Shown: positions 34,267-43,852, numbered from the stretch's first letter. The stretch: DNA of 64,000 nt from CAMLJR01 sp964631955 (GCA_964631955.1 CAZWBA010000016.1:1-64000), one strand, 5' to 3'. Notes: generated from the letters alone by a model not told the origin. A program made the numbers and translations.

Positions 34267-36984
34267 ATGTTAGGAAATTTACTAAAAAAAGTATTTGGAA
34301 GTAAAAATGACCGCGAACTGAAGCGCATGAGCAGGCTGGTTGCCAGCATCAATGCGCTCGAGGCAGAAATTAGCGCGTTATCCGATGACGCATTACGCGC
34401 AAAAACAGCCGAATTCAAACAGCGTATCGGCAAAGGTGAATCGTTAGATAGCGTCCTTCCCGAGGCATTTGCGGCAGCACGAGAGGCGGCGCGGCGCACA
34501 CTCGGCATGCGCCATTTCGATGTGCAATTGATTGGCGGCATCACTTTGCACGAAGGCCGCATCGCGGAGATGCGCACGGGCGAAGGTAAAACGTTGATGG
34601 CGACCCTGCCCGTGTATCTCAACGCGCTGGCAGGCAAGGGGGTGTTCGTCGTTACCGTGAATGATTATCTCGCACAGCGCGATGCCGAATGGATGCGACC
34701 CGTCTATCGTTTTCTGGGTCTCGAAGTCGGTGTGATTCTGTCGGGGCAGGATCCGCAATCGAAGCGCGCTGCTTACGCCGCCGATATTACTTACGGCACC
34801 AACAACGAATTCGGATTCGATTATCTGCGTGACAATATGGCGTTCTCGAAAGAGGATCGCTTTCAGCGTGGTTTGTATTTTTCGATTGTCGATGAAGTCG
34901 ATTCGATTCTTATCGACGAGGCGCGCACGCCGCTCATTATTTCCGGACCTGCGGAAGACAGTTCCGAGCTGTATCGCCGCATCAATGGTCTGGTTCCAAG
35001 TTTGCGTCGCCAAACCGAAGATCAGCCTGGCGATTACATCATCGATGAAAAAATGCGACAGGTGGAAATAACCGAAGAAGGGCATCAGCTCATCGAGGAG
35101 TGGCTCGTTAAAAATGGTTTGCTCGCTGAAGGTGACAGTCTGTATTCGGCAGGCAATTTAAGTTTGTTGCATCACGTGCACTCCGCCGTGCGCGCGCACT
35201 CGCTGTTCCATCGCGATGTCGAATACATTGTGCAGGACGGTCAGGTTGTTCTCATCGATGAACACACGGGTCGCACGATGCCAGGCCGTCGCCTGTCCGA
35301 AGGTTTGCATCAGGCGATCGAAGCAAAAGAAAACGTGCGTATTCAGGCGGAAACCCAGACGCTTGCATCGACCACCTTCCAGAATTATTTCCGCTTGTTC
35401 GAAAAACTCGCGGGCATGACGGGTACAGCGGATACCGAAGCCTTCGAATTTCATCAAATTTATGGCCTGGATGTCGTGGTCATTCCAACTAACAAGCTGA
35501 TTCAGCGGAAGGATCTCAACGATCTGGTGTATTTGACCAAGAGTGAAAAATACGACGCCATCGTTAACGATGTGAAAGCGCTTTCCGAAAAAGGCGCGCC
35601 GGTTTTGGTAGGTACGGCATCGATTGAAACGTCTGAAGAGTTGTCGGAGCGTTTCAAGAAATCGAATATTCCACACAAGGTTTTGAATGCGAAGTTCCAC
35701 CGCCAGGAAGCCGAAATTATTGCGCAGGCGGGGCGTCCAGGCGTTATCACCATTGCCACCAATATGGCGGGTCGCGGTACCGATATCGTGCTCGGCGGAA
35801 ATGTCGAAGCTGAAATTGCGCAATTGCAAAATCCGACGCCCGAGCAAATTGAGCAGGCGCGTGCGGCGTGGAAGGCGCGTCACGAACAGGTAATTGCAGC
35901 GGGTGGTTTACATATTATCGGCACCGAGCGTCATGAATCCCGTCGTATCGATAACCAGCTGCGTGGTCGTGCTGGCCGTCAGGGCGATCCGGGCATGTCG
36001 CGCTTTTATCTATCGCTTGAAGATAGTTTGATGCGAATTTTTGCTTCTGATCGCGTCAAGAGCATCATGCAGGCGCTCGGTATGGAAAAGGGCGAGGCAA
36101 TCGAGCATCGCATGGTGACGAATGCCATCGAAAAAGCGCAACGCAAAGTCGAGGCGCGCAACTTCGATATGCGTAAAAATCTGCTCGAATACGACGATGT
36201 TTCCAACGATCAGCGCCAGATTGTTTATCAGCAGCGCAATGAGCTGCTCGAAGTCGAAGCGATTACCGAAACCATCGATGCCATTCGCGACGATGTCATT
36301 ACGGCGGTAGTCAACGAACATGTACCACCGCAGAGTCTCGAAGAACAGTGGGACATTCCCAACCTTGAAAAGCGTCTCGAAGCCGAATTTGCGCTGGCTT
36401 TGCCGATTCAGCAATGGCTCGATAATGACAAGTCTCTGCACGAGGAGCCATTGCGCGCGCAAATCCTTGAAGAGGCAAAAGTCAGTTATCAGCGCAAGCG
36501 CGACAGTGTCGGTGAGGAAATCAGTCGGCTCGAAAAATACATCATGCTGCAGGTGCTCGATTCGCTGTGGAAGGATCATCTGGCGACGATGGATCATCTG
36601 CGTTACGGCATTCATTTGCGCGCCTATGCGCAAAAAAATCCCAAGCAGGAGTACAAGCGCGAAGCATTTGCCATGTTCGAACAAATGCTCGACAGCCTGA
36701 AGCGCGAAGTCGTCCGCATTCTTTCGCACGTTGAAATCCGTCGCCAGGATGAGATCGATCAGCTCGAGCAGCAGCGTCGTGAAGAGGAGGCGCGCAAAAC
36801 GATGCAGTTCCAGCACGCGGATGCTTCAGGTATGGCGGAAGAAAATGAAGACTCTGCCGTGCCAGGCAATCCAGAGGCCACGGTGACGCCGTTTGTGCGC
36901 GATGAACCAAAAGTCGGGCGCAACGAGCTATGTCATTGCGGTTCGGGGAAGAAGTACAAATATTGTCACGGCAAATTAAGTTAA
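34267..36984 (+). CDS. secA: Protein translocase ATPase SecA
   Basis: Motor ATPase that drives preproteins through SecYEG. 905 residues: Walker A MRTGEGKT at 102-109, DEVDSILIDEARTPLIISG, the preprotein-crosslinking domain, NMAGRGTDIVLGG and RGRAGRQGDPG in the second nucleotide-binding domain, then the helical scaffold and C-terminal linker. The zinc tail is intact: C889, C891, C900 and H901 in CHCGSGKKYKYCH, which binds SecB and ribosomes. TAGGA precedes the ATG. No recognisable secM gene precedes it; a repeat array does. Confidence 0.99.
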   Translation: MLGNLLKKVFGSKNDRELKRMSRLVASINALEAEISALSDDALRAKTAEFKQRIGKGESLDSVLPEAFAAAREAARRTLGMRHFDVQLIGGITLHEGRIAEMRTGEGKTLMATLPVYLNALAGKGVFVVTVNDYLAQRDAEWMRPVYRFLGLEVGVILSGQDPQSKRAAYAADITYGTNNEFGFDYLRDNMAFSKEDRFQRGLYFSIVDEVDSILIDEARTPLIISGPAEDSSELYRRINGLVPSLRRQTEDQPGDYIIDEKMRQVEITEEGHQLIEEWLVKNGLLAEGDSLYSAGNLSLLHHVHSAVRAHSLFHRDVEYIVQDGQVVLIDEHTGRTMPGRRLSEGLHQAIEAKENVRIQAETQTLASTTFQNYFRLFEKLAGMTGTADTEAFEFHQIYGLDVVVIPTNKLIQRKDLNDLVYLTKSEKYDAIVNDVKALSEKGAPVLVGTASIETSEELSERFKKSNIPHKVLNAKFHRQEAEIIAQAGRPGVITIATNMAGRGTDIVLGGNVEAEIAQLQNPTPEQIEQARAAWKARHEQVIAAGGLHIIGTERHESRRIDNQLRGRAGRQGDPGMSRFYLSLEDSLMRIFASDRVKSIMQALGMEKGEAIEHRMVTNAIEKAQRKVEARNFDMRKNLLEYDDVSNDQRQIVYQQRNELLEVEAITETIDAIRDDVITAVVNEHVPPQSLEEQWDIPNLEKRLEAEFALALPIQQWLDNDKSLHEEPLRAQILEEAKVSYQRKRDSVGEEISRLEKYIMLQVLDSLWKDHLATMDHLRYGIHLRAYAQKNPKQEYKREAFAMFEQMLDSLKREVVRILSHVEIRRQDEIDQLEQQRREEEARKTMQFQHADASGMAEENEDSAVPGNPEATVTPFVRDEPKVGRNELCHCGSGKKYKYCHGKLS

Positions 36985-37033
36985 TCGCGGGCGTTTAAAT
37001 CGCGCGATTGATTACATTGACAGGGTGTTAAAG

Positions 37034-38254
37034 ATGGCAGTCGGTAGTGGTGAGTTGCCACCGTTGCATGCGGTGGCCGGATTTAAATTGGGTATCGCGA
37101 GCGCCGGAATCAAAAGGCCGGGCCGCCTCGATTTAGTCGTGATGGAGCTTGCGCCAGATAGCGCGGTGGCAGCGGTATTTACCAAAAATGCGTTTTGCGC
37201 CGCGCCCGTGCAACTGGCGAAAAAACATTTGCAGCAACAACCGATTCGTTACTTGCTGACAAATACGGGTAACGCCAATGCGGGAACGGGAGAGCCTGGT
37301 CTGGCCAACGCGCTGCGAACCTGTAATGAACTGGCTGCGCTGGTGCAAAGCGATAGCGCATCGGTGCTGCCGTTTTCCACGGGTGTTATCGGCGAACCTC
37401 TGCCCGTGGAAAAAATCGTCAATGCATTGCCCGATGCGCTCGCGGACTTGCGCGAAGATAACTGGCTGAAAGCCGCGCAAGGCATTATGACCACCGACAC
37501 GCGTCCGAAAGCCGCGTCGACACAAATCGATCTCGATGGGCATCGCATCACCATCACCGGTATCAGCAAAGGTGCCGGCATGATCAAGCCCAATATGGCG
37601 ACCATGCTGGGTTATGTCGCAACCGACGCAGCGGTCGACGTGGCGCTGCTGCAAACCATTGTCGAGCGCGCGGTGAATAAATCGTTTAATCGAATCACCA
37701 TCGATGGTGATACGTCGACGAATGATTCATGCGTTCTGGTTGCAACCGGCGCTGCAAAAAATTCATTGATCGATAGCGAGCAGCATCCACATTTTGCAAA
37801 ATTTTATGCGGCGGTTGAAAAGATTTTCATCCAGCTTGCGCAGGCGATTATTCGCGATGGCGAAGGCGCGACGAAATTCGTTACCGTCGATGTGCAGGGC
37901 GGTAAAGCTGAGGGGGAATGTTTGCAGGTTGCCTACGCCGTTGCGGAGTCGCCATTGGTAAAAACCGCATTGTTTGCGAGCGATCCGAACTGGGGTCGAA
38001 TTCTGGCGGCTATCGGTCGTGCGGGTGTCGAAAATCTCGATGTGTCGCGTATCAGCGTTTCCATCAACAATGCATTGATCGCTGAAAATGGCGGCCGCTC
38101 GGCGAGTTACACCGAGCAGCAGGGCGCTGCAGCAATGGCGCCTGAAGAAATCACGATTGTGATCCGGCTCGATCGTGGCAGTGCATCGACCACTGTATGG
38201 ACGACGGATTTTTCGCACGACTACGTCACCATTAATGCTGAGTATCGGACGTAA
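37034..38254 (+). CDS. argJ: Bifunctional ornithine acetyltransferase / N-acetylglutamate synthase ArgJ
   Basis: Transfers acetyl groups between N-acetylornithine and glutamate in cyclic arginine synthesis. 406 residues from ATG 37034 (MAVGSGELPPLHAV), with AGGG upstream; GTG 37025 is the alternative. The self-cleavage site is in KPNMATMLGYVATDA, where the catalytic Thr of ATML becomes the new N-terminus of the beta chain. SNKSFNRITIDGDTSTND-like and GEGATKF blocks are also typical. It follows secA, as in Pseudomonas. Confidence 0.96.
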   Translation: MAVGSGELPPLHAVAGFKLGIASAGIKRPGRLDLVVMELAPDSAVAAVFTKNAFCAAPVQLAKKHLQQQPIRYLLTNTGNANAGTGEPGLANALRTCNELAALVQSDSASVLPFSTGVIGEPLPVEKIVNALPDALADLREDNWLKAAQGIMTTDTRPKAASTQIDLDGHRITITGISKGAGMIKPNMATMLGYVATDAAVDVALLQTIVERAVNKSFNRITIDGDTSTNDSCVLVATGAAKNSLIDSEQHPHFAKFYAAVEKIFIQLAQAIIRDGEGATKFVTVDVQGGKAEGECLQVAYAVAESPLVKTALFASDPNWGRILAAIGRAGVENLDVSRISVSINNALIAENGGRSASYTEQQGAAAMAPEEITIVIRLDRGSASTTVWTTDFSHDYVTINAEYRT

Positions 38255-38263
38255 TTGCTCGAT

Positions 38264-38671
38264 ATGAAAAAGCGTGTGCATGTGGCAGTCGGCGTGATCA
38301 GCGATGGCGCCGACCGTATTTTGATTTCAAAACGGGCGGATCATTTGCATCAGGGCGGCTTGTGGGAATTCCCCGGCGGCAAAGTCGAGGCGGGGGAAAC
38401 CGTTGAGCACGCATTGCGGCGCGAATTATTCGAAGAGCTTGCAATCACCGTGATCGCACAGGAGCCGCTGCTCACGGTCGAGCACGATTATTCCGATAAA
38501 GCGGTATTGCTCGATGTATGGTGGATTGGCGAGTTTGCAGGGGAGCCTCAGAGTCGCGAAGGTCAGCCACTGCATTGGGCGCCAGTTTCATCATTGCAGG
38601 AGTTCGAGTTTCCGGCAGCGAATAAACCCATCATCACCGCGATTCTGCAACGAACTGCCACCGTTGCTTGA
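38264..38671 (+). CDS. mutT: 8-oxo-dGTP diphosphatase MutT (Nudix hydrolase)
   Basis: Removes oxidised 8-oxo-dGTP from the nucleotide pool. 135 residues with an intact Nudix box, GGKVEAGETVEHALRRELFEEL (Gly39, Glu45, Arg53-Glu54, Glu57-Glu58). The start is ATG 38264 (MKKRVHVAVGVI); an in-frame TTG at 38255 abuts the argJ stop. Converges on yacG with almost no gap. Confidence 0.95.
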   Translation: MKKRVHVAVGVISDGADRILISKRADHLHQGGLWEFPGGKVEAGETVEHALRRELFEELAITVIAQEPLLTVEHDYSDKAVLLDVWWIGEFAGEPQSREGQPLHWAPVSSLQEFEFPAANKPIITAILQRTATVA

Positions 38672-38672
38672 G

Positions 38673-38876
38673 TTATCGCGGCGGCAAATCCTCTGACAAT
38701 AAATCGCTGTGGTCATTGTCGCCGCCAATGCGGTGTTCCTCATTGGCCCAGTCGATGAAATCCTTGTTTCGGCAGCGCTCAGAGCAAAATGGCCGGTGCG
38801 GATTGCTCTCGCTCCAAACGATCTCTGTCTGGCAGGTTGGGCATTTCACTCGTAACGTTTTGTTCGAATCACTCAT
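38673..38876 (-). CDS. yacG: DNA gyrase inhibitor YacG (small zinc protein)
   Basis: 67-residue zinc-finger protein; E. coli YacG binds GyrB and inhibits gyrase. Four zinc cysteines are present: C12, C15, C31 and C35 (CPTC...CSERC), followed by RNKDFIDWANEEHRIGG typical of the family. Its start overlaps the end of coaE by 8 bases, so the two are coupled. In E. coli zapD lies between these genes; it is absent here. Confidence 0.95.
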   Translation of the reverse strand: MSDSNKTLRVKCPTCQTEIVWSESNPHRPFCSERCRNKDFIDWANEEHRIGGDNDHSDLLSEDLPPR

Positions 38877-39561
38877 TTTCTGATTTGTCGATAACAGGGT
38901 TTGTTGTTGGCTCGTGTTTCGTCGCTGGTTCGGGTTTTATGGTCGATGGATTTCGCGATTTCTCTGTAGCCAGTTCCAGATAACGCGAATGCAGTGCGGC
39001 AACCTGTTGAGAGAGATTTTCCAGCGATCCCGTATTTTCGATGACATCATCGGCATGCGTTAAACGATATTCCCGGCTCGCCTGGCTGGCAATGATGCGT
39101 TGCACCTGCGCAGCGTCGTTATTGTCGCGCTGTATCGTGCGTTCGAGCTGCAATTCTTCCGGTGCGTCGATGACGAGAATGCGATCGCACAATTCGTGCT
39201 GGCTCGATTCCGTCAGCAATGGCGAAACAAAAACCACGTAAGGGCTGCGTGCGCTTTCGAGCTGCCGTTTAATTTCTTCGGCAATCAGCGGGTGCAATAA
39301 TTTTTCGAGCCAGACTTTTTCCGCCGGATCCGCAAAGATAATTTTCCGCAGCGTTGCTCTATTCAGAGAGCCATCATTCAGTAGAATTTCAGTGCCAAAA
39401 TGTTCCGCAATCCTGCTGAGTGCAGGGGTGCCCGGCTCAACCACAATGCGCGATGCAATATCCGCATCCACAATCGAAATGCCGAGCGCTGCAAAGCGAT
39501 CTGTGGCTGCGGTTTTACCGCTGCCGATACCGCCGGTGAGACCGATGACGAACATATGCAT
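38869..39561 (-). CDS. coaE: Dephospho-CoA kinase CoaE
   Basis: Last step of coenzyme A synthesis: phosphorylates dephospho-CoA. 230 residues with the P-loop GGIGSGKT (10-17), VDADIASRIVV, LLTESSQHELCDRILVIDAP and the lid region. The C-terminal 25 residues form a polar, Lys/Pro/Thr-rich extension beyond the usual end. ATG 39561 or 39555 may be used. The cluster pilD-coaE-yacG is typical of pseudomonads. Confidence 0.96.
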   Translation of the reverse strand: MHMFVIGLTGGIGSGKTAATDRFAALGISIVDADIASRIVVEPGTPALSRIAEHFGTEILLNDGSLNRATLRKIIFADPAEKVWLEKLLHPLIAEEIKRQLESARSPYVVFVSPLLTESSQHELCDRILVIDAPEELQLERTIQRDNNDAAQVQRIIASQASREYRLTHADDVIENTGSLENLSQQVAALHSRYLELATEKSRNPSTIKPEPATKHEPTTNPVIDKSENE

Positions 39562-39642
39562 ACCCGGGGTTGAAAGGCGTTATTAGACCGGCATCCACGT
39601 TGCCGGGCAAATTAAAAATAATGGAAGAGGGCGAACCGCGGT

Positions 39643-40530
39643 TTAACGGATACCGGCGAATTGCAGATAGTTTTTGATCAGGAAGTCGCCCCAGAAGAAA
39701 GCGATAACACCAGCGCCTGCGAGATAGGGGCCGAACGGGATGGGAGTGCTTTTACCCTTGCGCTGAAAGGCGAGAATGAGTGAGCCGACCACGGCACCGA
39801 CGAGCGAAGAAAGCAGAATAATGACGGGCAGCATTTGCCAGCCCATCCATGCACCGAGCGCGGCGAGCAGTTTGAAATCGCCAAAGCCCATGCCTTCTTT
39901 GCCGGTGACCAATTTGAATACGTGATACACGCTCCATAATATTAGATATCCCGCTGCTGCTCCGATCACGGCATCGTTGATCGATACGAAAACGTGCTGT
40001 GTGTTCAGCAGCAAGCCGAGCCAGAGCAGCGGCAAAGTAATTTGGTCGGGCAGTAATTGATGATCGACATCGATCATCGTCAGCGTCAAGAGCGCCCATA
40101 GAAAAAATAGCGTCGCCAGCAACTCCCAGGTAAAACCGAAGTGAAAGGCTGCGTAAGCGCTGAGCAAACCCGTGATGGCTTCGATAACCGGATACCGCGC
40201 GGAAATTGGCGTTGCACAACTCGCACAGCGACCGCGCAATAACAAATAGCTAACGACGGGAATATTTTGCCAGGGGCGAATTGCTGCGTTGCAATGCGGA
40301 CAATGCGATGCCGGAAATGCCAGATTGAAATGCGCCGCAGGCTTCTCCGGCTCCTTGCCGGTTAACAGAAACTCGCATTCGCCTCGCCAGGATAGCTCCA
40401 TCATTTTCGGCAGCCGATAAATCACGACATTCAGAAAACTACCGACCATCAGGCCCAACAAAAAACAACCGGCGCTGAGGAGCGCCGGATATTGGGTAAA
40501 TATTTCAGAGAACGATGCGAAATTGTTCAG
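39643..40530 (-). CDS. pilD: Prepilin leader peptidase / N-methyltransferase PilD, apparent CTG start
   Basis: Inner-membrane aspartic protease that cleaves the prepilin leader and methylates the new N-terminal Phe. Present are LMVGSFLNVVIYRLP, the zinc motif CPHC...CASC of the methylase domain, and the two catalytic aspartates in DVDHQLLPD and GFGDFKLL. The first ATG/GTG/TTG in frame (TTG, 40461) would cut off about 23 residues including half of the first helix. CTG at 40530 lies 5 bases after TAAGGAA overlapping the pilC stop and gives 295 residues, close to the usual ~290. I infer CTG initiation. Confidence 0.9.
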   Translation of the reverse strand: MNNFASFSEIFTQYPALLSAGCFLLGLMVGSFLNVVIYRLPKMMELSWRGECEFLLTGKEPEKPAAHFNLAFPASHCPHCNAAIRPWQNIPVVSYLLLRGRCASCATPISARYPVIEAITGLLSAYAAFHFGFTWELLATLFFLWALLTLTMIDVDHQLLPDQITLPLLWLGLLLNTQHVFVSINDAVIGAAAGYLILWSVYHVFKLVTGKEGMGFGDFKLLAALGAWMGWQMLPVIILLSSLVGAVVGSLILAFQRKGKSTPIPFGPYLAGAGVIAFFWGDFLIKNYLQFAGIR

Positions 40531-40539
40531 AGTGTTTCC

Positions 40540-41757
40540 TTAGATAACCGAGCCGAGCATGAAGATCGGCAGGTACATCGCAATCATTAAACCGCCAACG
40601 AGAATGCCTAATACAGACATGATCAAAGGCTCAAGTAGTGAGGTCAGGCTGTCGACCATATTGTCCACGACAGCTTCGTAATGGGTTGCGACTTTTTCGA
40701 GCATCTCGTCCAGTGCGCCGGATTCTTCGCCGATCGCCACCATCTGAATCAGCATATTGGGGAACATGTTCGTGGTCTTGATCGACGCATTAAGCTGCTG
40801 GCCAGAAGTTACGTCTTCACGAATGCGTTTAATGGCATCGTGATAGGGGATGCTGCCTGCTGCACCTGCGACTGAGTCAAGCGCGTCGACGAGCGGCACA
40901 CCGGCTGCAAACGTTGTCGACAGCGTGCGAGCAAAGCGCGCGACGACCGAGTTGTAAACGATATCGCCAATAATCGGAATTTTCAGTGTAAATCGATCGA
41001 CTGCCTCATCGAATTTATGTGAGGCTTTGCGAGCCTTGCTGAAAACCACTGCCGCGACCACGATGGCAATGACAATGATGTACCACCATGCCTGCACAAA
41101 TTCTGATAGATGCAGAACCATCAGTGTAAATGCCGGTAAATTGGCGCCGAAGCCAGCGAATGTGGTAGCAAACTGAGGAACCACTTTCACCAGCAGAATA
41201 CCCGTGACCACGATCGCAACGACGATGACCGCAATAGGGTAAGTCATGGCTTTTTTAATTTTTGCTTTCAGTGCTTCGGTTTTCTCTTTGTACGTCGCCA
41301 CGCGATCGAGCATGGTTTCGAGTGTACCGGCCTGTTCGCCAGCAGCGACCAGGCTGACAAACAGATCGTCGAAGTATTTGGGATGTTTTCCAATCGAGTT
41401 TGCCAGCGATGTGCCACTGGCAACTTCATTTTTGACCTCTATGACCAGGTCGCGCATCGATGGGTTTTCAAGACCTTCGGCTACAATATCGAAACTCTGC
41501 ACTAATGGAACGCCCGCTTTCATCATGGTCGCGAGCTGGCGTGAAAAGATGGCGATATCGGCAGGCTTAATCTTTTTCTTGACTTCAAACAGCGGTTTTG
41601 CTTTTTTCCTGACGGTTTTGGCGACAATCCCCTGTTTGCGGAGTTGAGCCTTGACCATTGACTGGCTGCTGCCAACGGCTTCACCTTGCGTCGGTTTACC
41701 CTGACGATCGGTACCCTGCCATGTATAGGTTTGGGTTTTCGCTACAGCAGTTGCCAT
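40540..41757 (-). CDS. pilC: Type IV pilus inner-membrane platform protein PilC
   Basis: Polytopic type II secretion F-family platform protein on which the PilB motor acts. 405 residues, two repeated T2SSF domains (first from about IAIFSRQLATMMKAGVPLVQSFDIV, second from VARFARTLSTTFAAGVPLVDALDSVAGAAG) and three membrane segments, including the C-terminal LLEPLIMSVLGILVGGLMIAMYLPIF. It starts 4 bases after the pilB stop, so the two are co-translated. Confidence 0.97.
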   Translation of the reverse strand: MATAVAKTQTYTWQGTDRQGKPTQGEAVGSSQSMVKAQLRKQGIVAKTVRKKAKPLFEVKKKIKPADIAIFSRQLATMMKAGVPLVQSFDIVAEGLENPSMRDLVIEVKNEVASGTSLANSIGKHPKYFDDLFVSLVAAGEQAGTLETMLDRVATYKEKTEALKAKIKKAMTYPIAVIVVAIVVTGILLVKVVPQFATTFAGFGANLPAFTLMVLHLSEFVQAWWYIIVIAIVVAAVVFSKARKASHKFDEAVDRFTLKIPIIGDIVYNSVVARFARTLSTTFAAGVPLVDALDSVAGAAGSIPYHDAIKRIREDVTSGQQLNASIKTTNMFPNMLIQMVAIGEESGALDEMLEKVATHYEAVVDNMVDSLTSLLEPLIMSVLGILVGGLMIAMYLPIFMLGSVI

Positions 41758-41761
41758 CTAT

Positions 41762-43480
41762 TTAATCCTTCGTGACGCGATTCACTTCTTCGAGGCTGGT
41801 AACCCCGGCTGCACATTTGACTAACGCCGAAGTACGCAAACTGTTGAATCCCTCTGAGCGAGCGGCTTCATCGATCAGAATGGAATTGCCCTCCTCCATG
41901 ATGATGCGAGAGATCTTCGGCGTGATACGAACCACTTCGTAAATCCCCACTCGTCCTTTGTAGCCGTTCTGGCATTTCGGGCAGCCAACCGGCTTCATTA
42001 TAGTCGCCGTTTTCAATAGTTCCTCTGTAAAGCCTTCATGCGTAAGCGTTTCGTGAGGAATGTCCGCTGGCACTGCACAACTGCTGCAAAGTTTTCGCGC
42101 CAGGCGCTGGGCAATGATGAGATTGACGGTGGTGGCCACGTTGAATGGCGCCACGCCCATATTGAGTAAACGCGTAATCGTTTCAGCCGCGCTATTGGTG
42201 TGGAGTGTCGACATCACCATGTGGCCCGTCTGCGCAGCCTTGATGGCGATTTCGGCAGTTTCGAGGTCGCGAATCTCGCCGACCATGATCACGTCCGGAT
42301 CTTGCCGCAGGAATGAGCGCAACGCGTCGGCAAAGTTGAGACCGACCTTCGGGTTGACGTTACATTGGTTGATGCCTTCGAGGTTGATTTCGACCGGGTC
42401 TTCAGCCGTAGAGATATTAATCTCGGAGGTGTTGAGGATATTAAGACCGGTATACAGCGAAACGGTCTTGCCGCTACCGGTCGGGCCGGTAACCAGAATC
42501 ATGCCCTGCGGTTGCTGAAGCGCGCGCATGTACATCTCTTTCTGATCGGGCTCATAACCCAGCGCATCGATACCGAGCTTCGCGCTCGATGGGTCGAGAA
42601 TCCGCAATACAACTTTCTCGCCCCAGATGGTCGGCAGGCTGTTGACACGAAAATCGATGGCGCGATTTTTCGACAGCTTCATCTTGATGCGACCGTCCTG
42701 CGGAATCCGGCGCTCGGAAATGTCCATCTGCGACATCACCTTCAGGCGTGCGGCCAGACGCGTCGCCAGATTGACCGGCGGCTTCGCGACATCGTACAAA
42801 ATGCCGTCGGTGCGATAGCGGATGCGATAGCTTTTTTCGTAAGGCTCGAAGTGAATATCCGAAGCGCCGCCGCGAATGGCGTCGATCAATATCTTATTGA
42901 TGAATTTAACGATGGGCGCTTCGTCCGCAACGCTGGCTCCACTATCGTCATCGTTCGCGTCTTCGTCGACGGCTTGAATATCGAGGTCTTCCAGTCCCGC
43001 TTCATCGAGTTCGCCAAGCGAACCCATCGTATCGTCGCTGGCCTCCAGATATTTTTGAATGGCGGCGGCGAGCACGGCTTCCTCAACGAGAATGGCGTCG
43101 GTATTGATACCCGTGTGGAATTTGATTTCGTCGAGTGCGCGCAGATTGGTGGGGTCGGAGACGGCGATGAACAGCCGGTTGCCGCGCCGGAACAGTGGAA
43201 TCGTGTGATGCTTCTGAATCAGCTTGCTATCGACCAGACGGCTGGGGCTCATCACCATATTGAAAGCGGAAAGGTCGAATAATGGTGCGCCAAACTCGTC
43301 GGACGCGGCTTCGGCAATCGTGCCGCCTTGCGCCAGATGGTTTTCGACCAGATAGGAAACGAAAGGCTTCTTCTCGCGCGCCGAAGCCTGAAGCGCCTCG
43401 TGCGCGACCTGCTCGCTGAGCACGCCATCTTTAACGAGCCGTCTGGCCAAACCACTCAGGGCGATTGCAGCTGTGTTCAT
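41762..43480 (-). CDS. pilB: Type IV pilus extension ATPase PilB
   Basis: Hexameric ATPase that powers pilus extension. 572 residues: N-terminal MshEN domain (possible c-di-GMP binding; RLVDSKLIQKHHTIPLFRRGNRLFIAVSDPT), Walker A GPTGSGKT at 332-339, Asp box TAEDPVEINLEGINQCNV, Walker B DPDVIMVGEIRD, and a C-terminal zinc motif (CSSC...CPKC). I chose ATG 43480; longer in-frame N-termini to 43696 show no family similarity and would run into the pilA regulatory region. First gene of pilB-pilC-pilD, divergent from pilA. Confidence 0.97.
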   Translation of the reverse strand: MNTAAIALSGLARRLVKDGVLSEQVAHEALQASAREKKPFVSYLVENHLAQGGTIAEAASDEFGAPLFDLSAFNMVMSPSRLVDSKLIQKHHTIPLFRRGNRLFIAVSDPTNLRALDEIKFHTGINTDAILVEEAVLAAAIQKYLEASDDTMGSLGELDEAGLEDLDIQAVDEDANDDDSGASVADEAPIVKFINKILIDAIRGGASDIHFEPYEKSYRIRYRTDGILYDVAKPPVNLATRLAARLKVMSQMDISERRIPQDGRIKMKLSKNRAIDFRVNSLPTIWGEKVVLRILDPSSAKLGIDALGYEPDQKEMYMRALQQPQGMILVTGPTGSGKTVSLYTGLNILNTSEINISTAEDPVEINLEGINQCNVNPKVGLNFADALRSFLRQDPDVIMVGEIRDLETAEIAIKAAQTGHMVMSTLHTNSAAETITRLLNMGVAPFNVATTVNLIIAQRLARKLCSSCAVPADIPHETLTHEGFTEELLKTATIMKPVGCPKCQNGYKGRVGIYEVVRITPKISRIIMEEGNSILIDEAARSEGFNSLRTSALVKCAAGVTSLEEVNRVTKD

Positions 43481-43650
43481 AATCCGTCCGTACCGATGGG
43501 GGAGCAGTGAGGTTGAGATGCGCAAGTATAGCAACCGGATTTGAATGAGCCGGGTTGCGTGGGCGACTCCGGAGTCGGGGAAGGTGCAGCCCCCACATTG
43601 GTGTCGGGGTTCGGAGAGAGGGCCTTCTCCCGCTCTGTTAAAAATATCAC

Positions 43651-43727
43651 TGACAAAAAAAGTCACTATCTGCCGCAGGTGGAAACCCCATTCCACGCTG
43701 GTGACGACAGGTTGTGATCGGTATCAC
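43651..43727. promoter_or_regulatory. Two palindromes upstream of pilA (candidate operators)
   Basis: TGAC-A7-GTCA at 43651-43665 and GTGAT-CGGT-ATCAC at 43714-43727 lie about 100 and 40 bases before the sigma-54 site of pilA. The first is at a distance usual for enhancer binding by a PilR-type activator, but neither matches a site I can name. Confidence 0.3.
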
Positions 43728-43762
43728 TCGTTACACAGCTGATTCCCCGAATAAATTTGCAT

Positions 43763-43779
43763 TTGGCATATGCGCTGCT
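43763..43779 (+). promoter_or_regulatory. Sigma-54 (RpoN) promoter of pilA
   Basis: TTGGCATATGCGCTGCT has the invariant GG (-24) and GC (-12) exactly 10 bases apart and fits the TTGGCAC-N5-TTGCW consensus at most positions. The start near 43790 leaves a leader of about 60 bases. pilA is RpoN/PilR-dependent in Pseudomonas. Confidence 0.65.
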
Positions 43780-43852
43780 TTACTGGAAACCAGTAGCGCA
43801 ACGGCTACGGCTCGAATCGCGAAGAATTTTTATCGTTCACTGGAGAACTACC

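Noticed and set aside
42365..43282. 305-codon plus-strand open frame
   Set aside because: Antisense to pilB, which has intact Walker and zinc motifs.
43481..43696. 72-residue N-terminal extension of PilB
   Set aside because: Not part of the family sequence and it would overlap the pilA regulatory region; ATG 43480 matches the usual PilB start.
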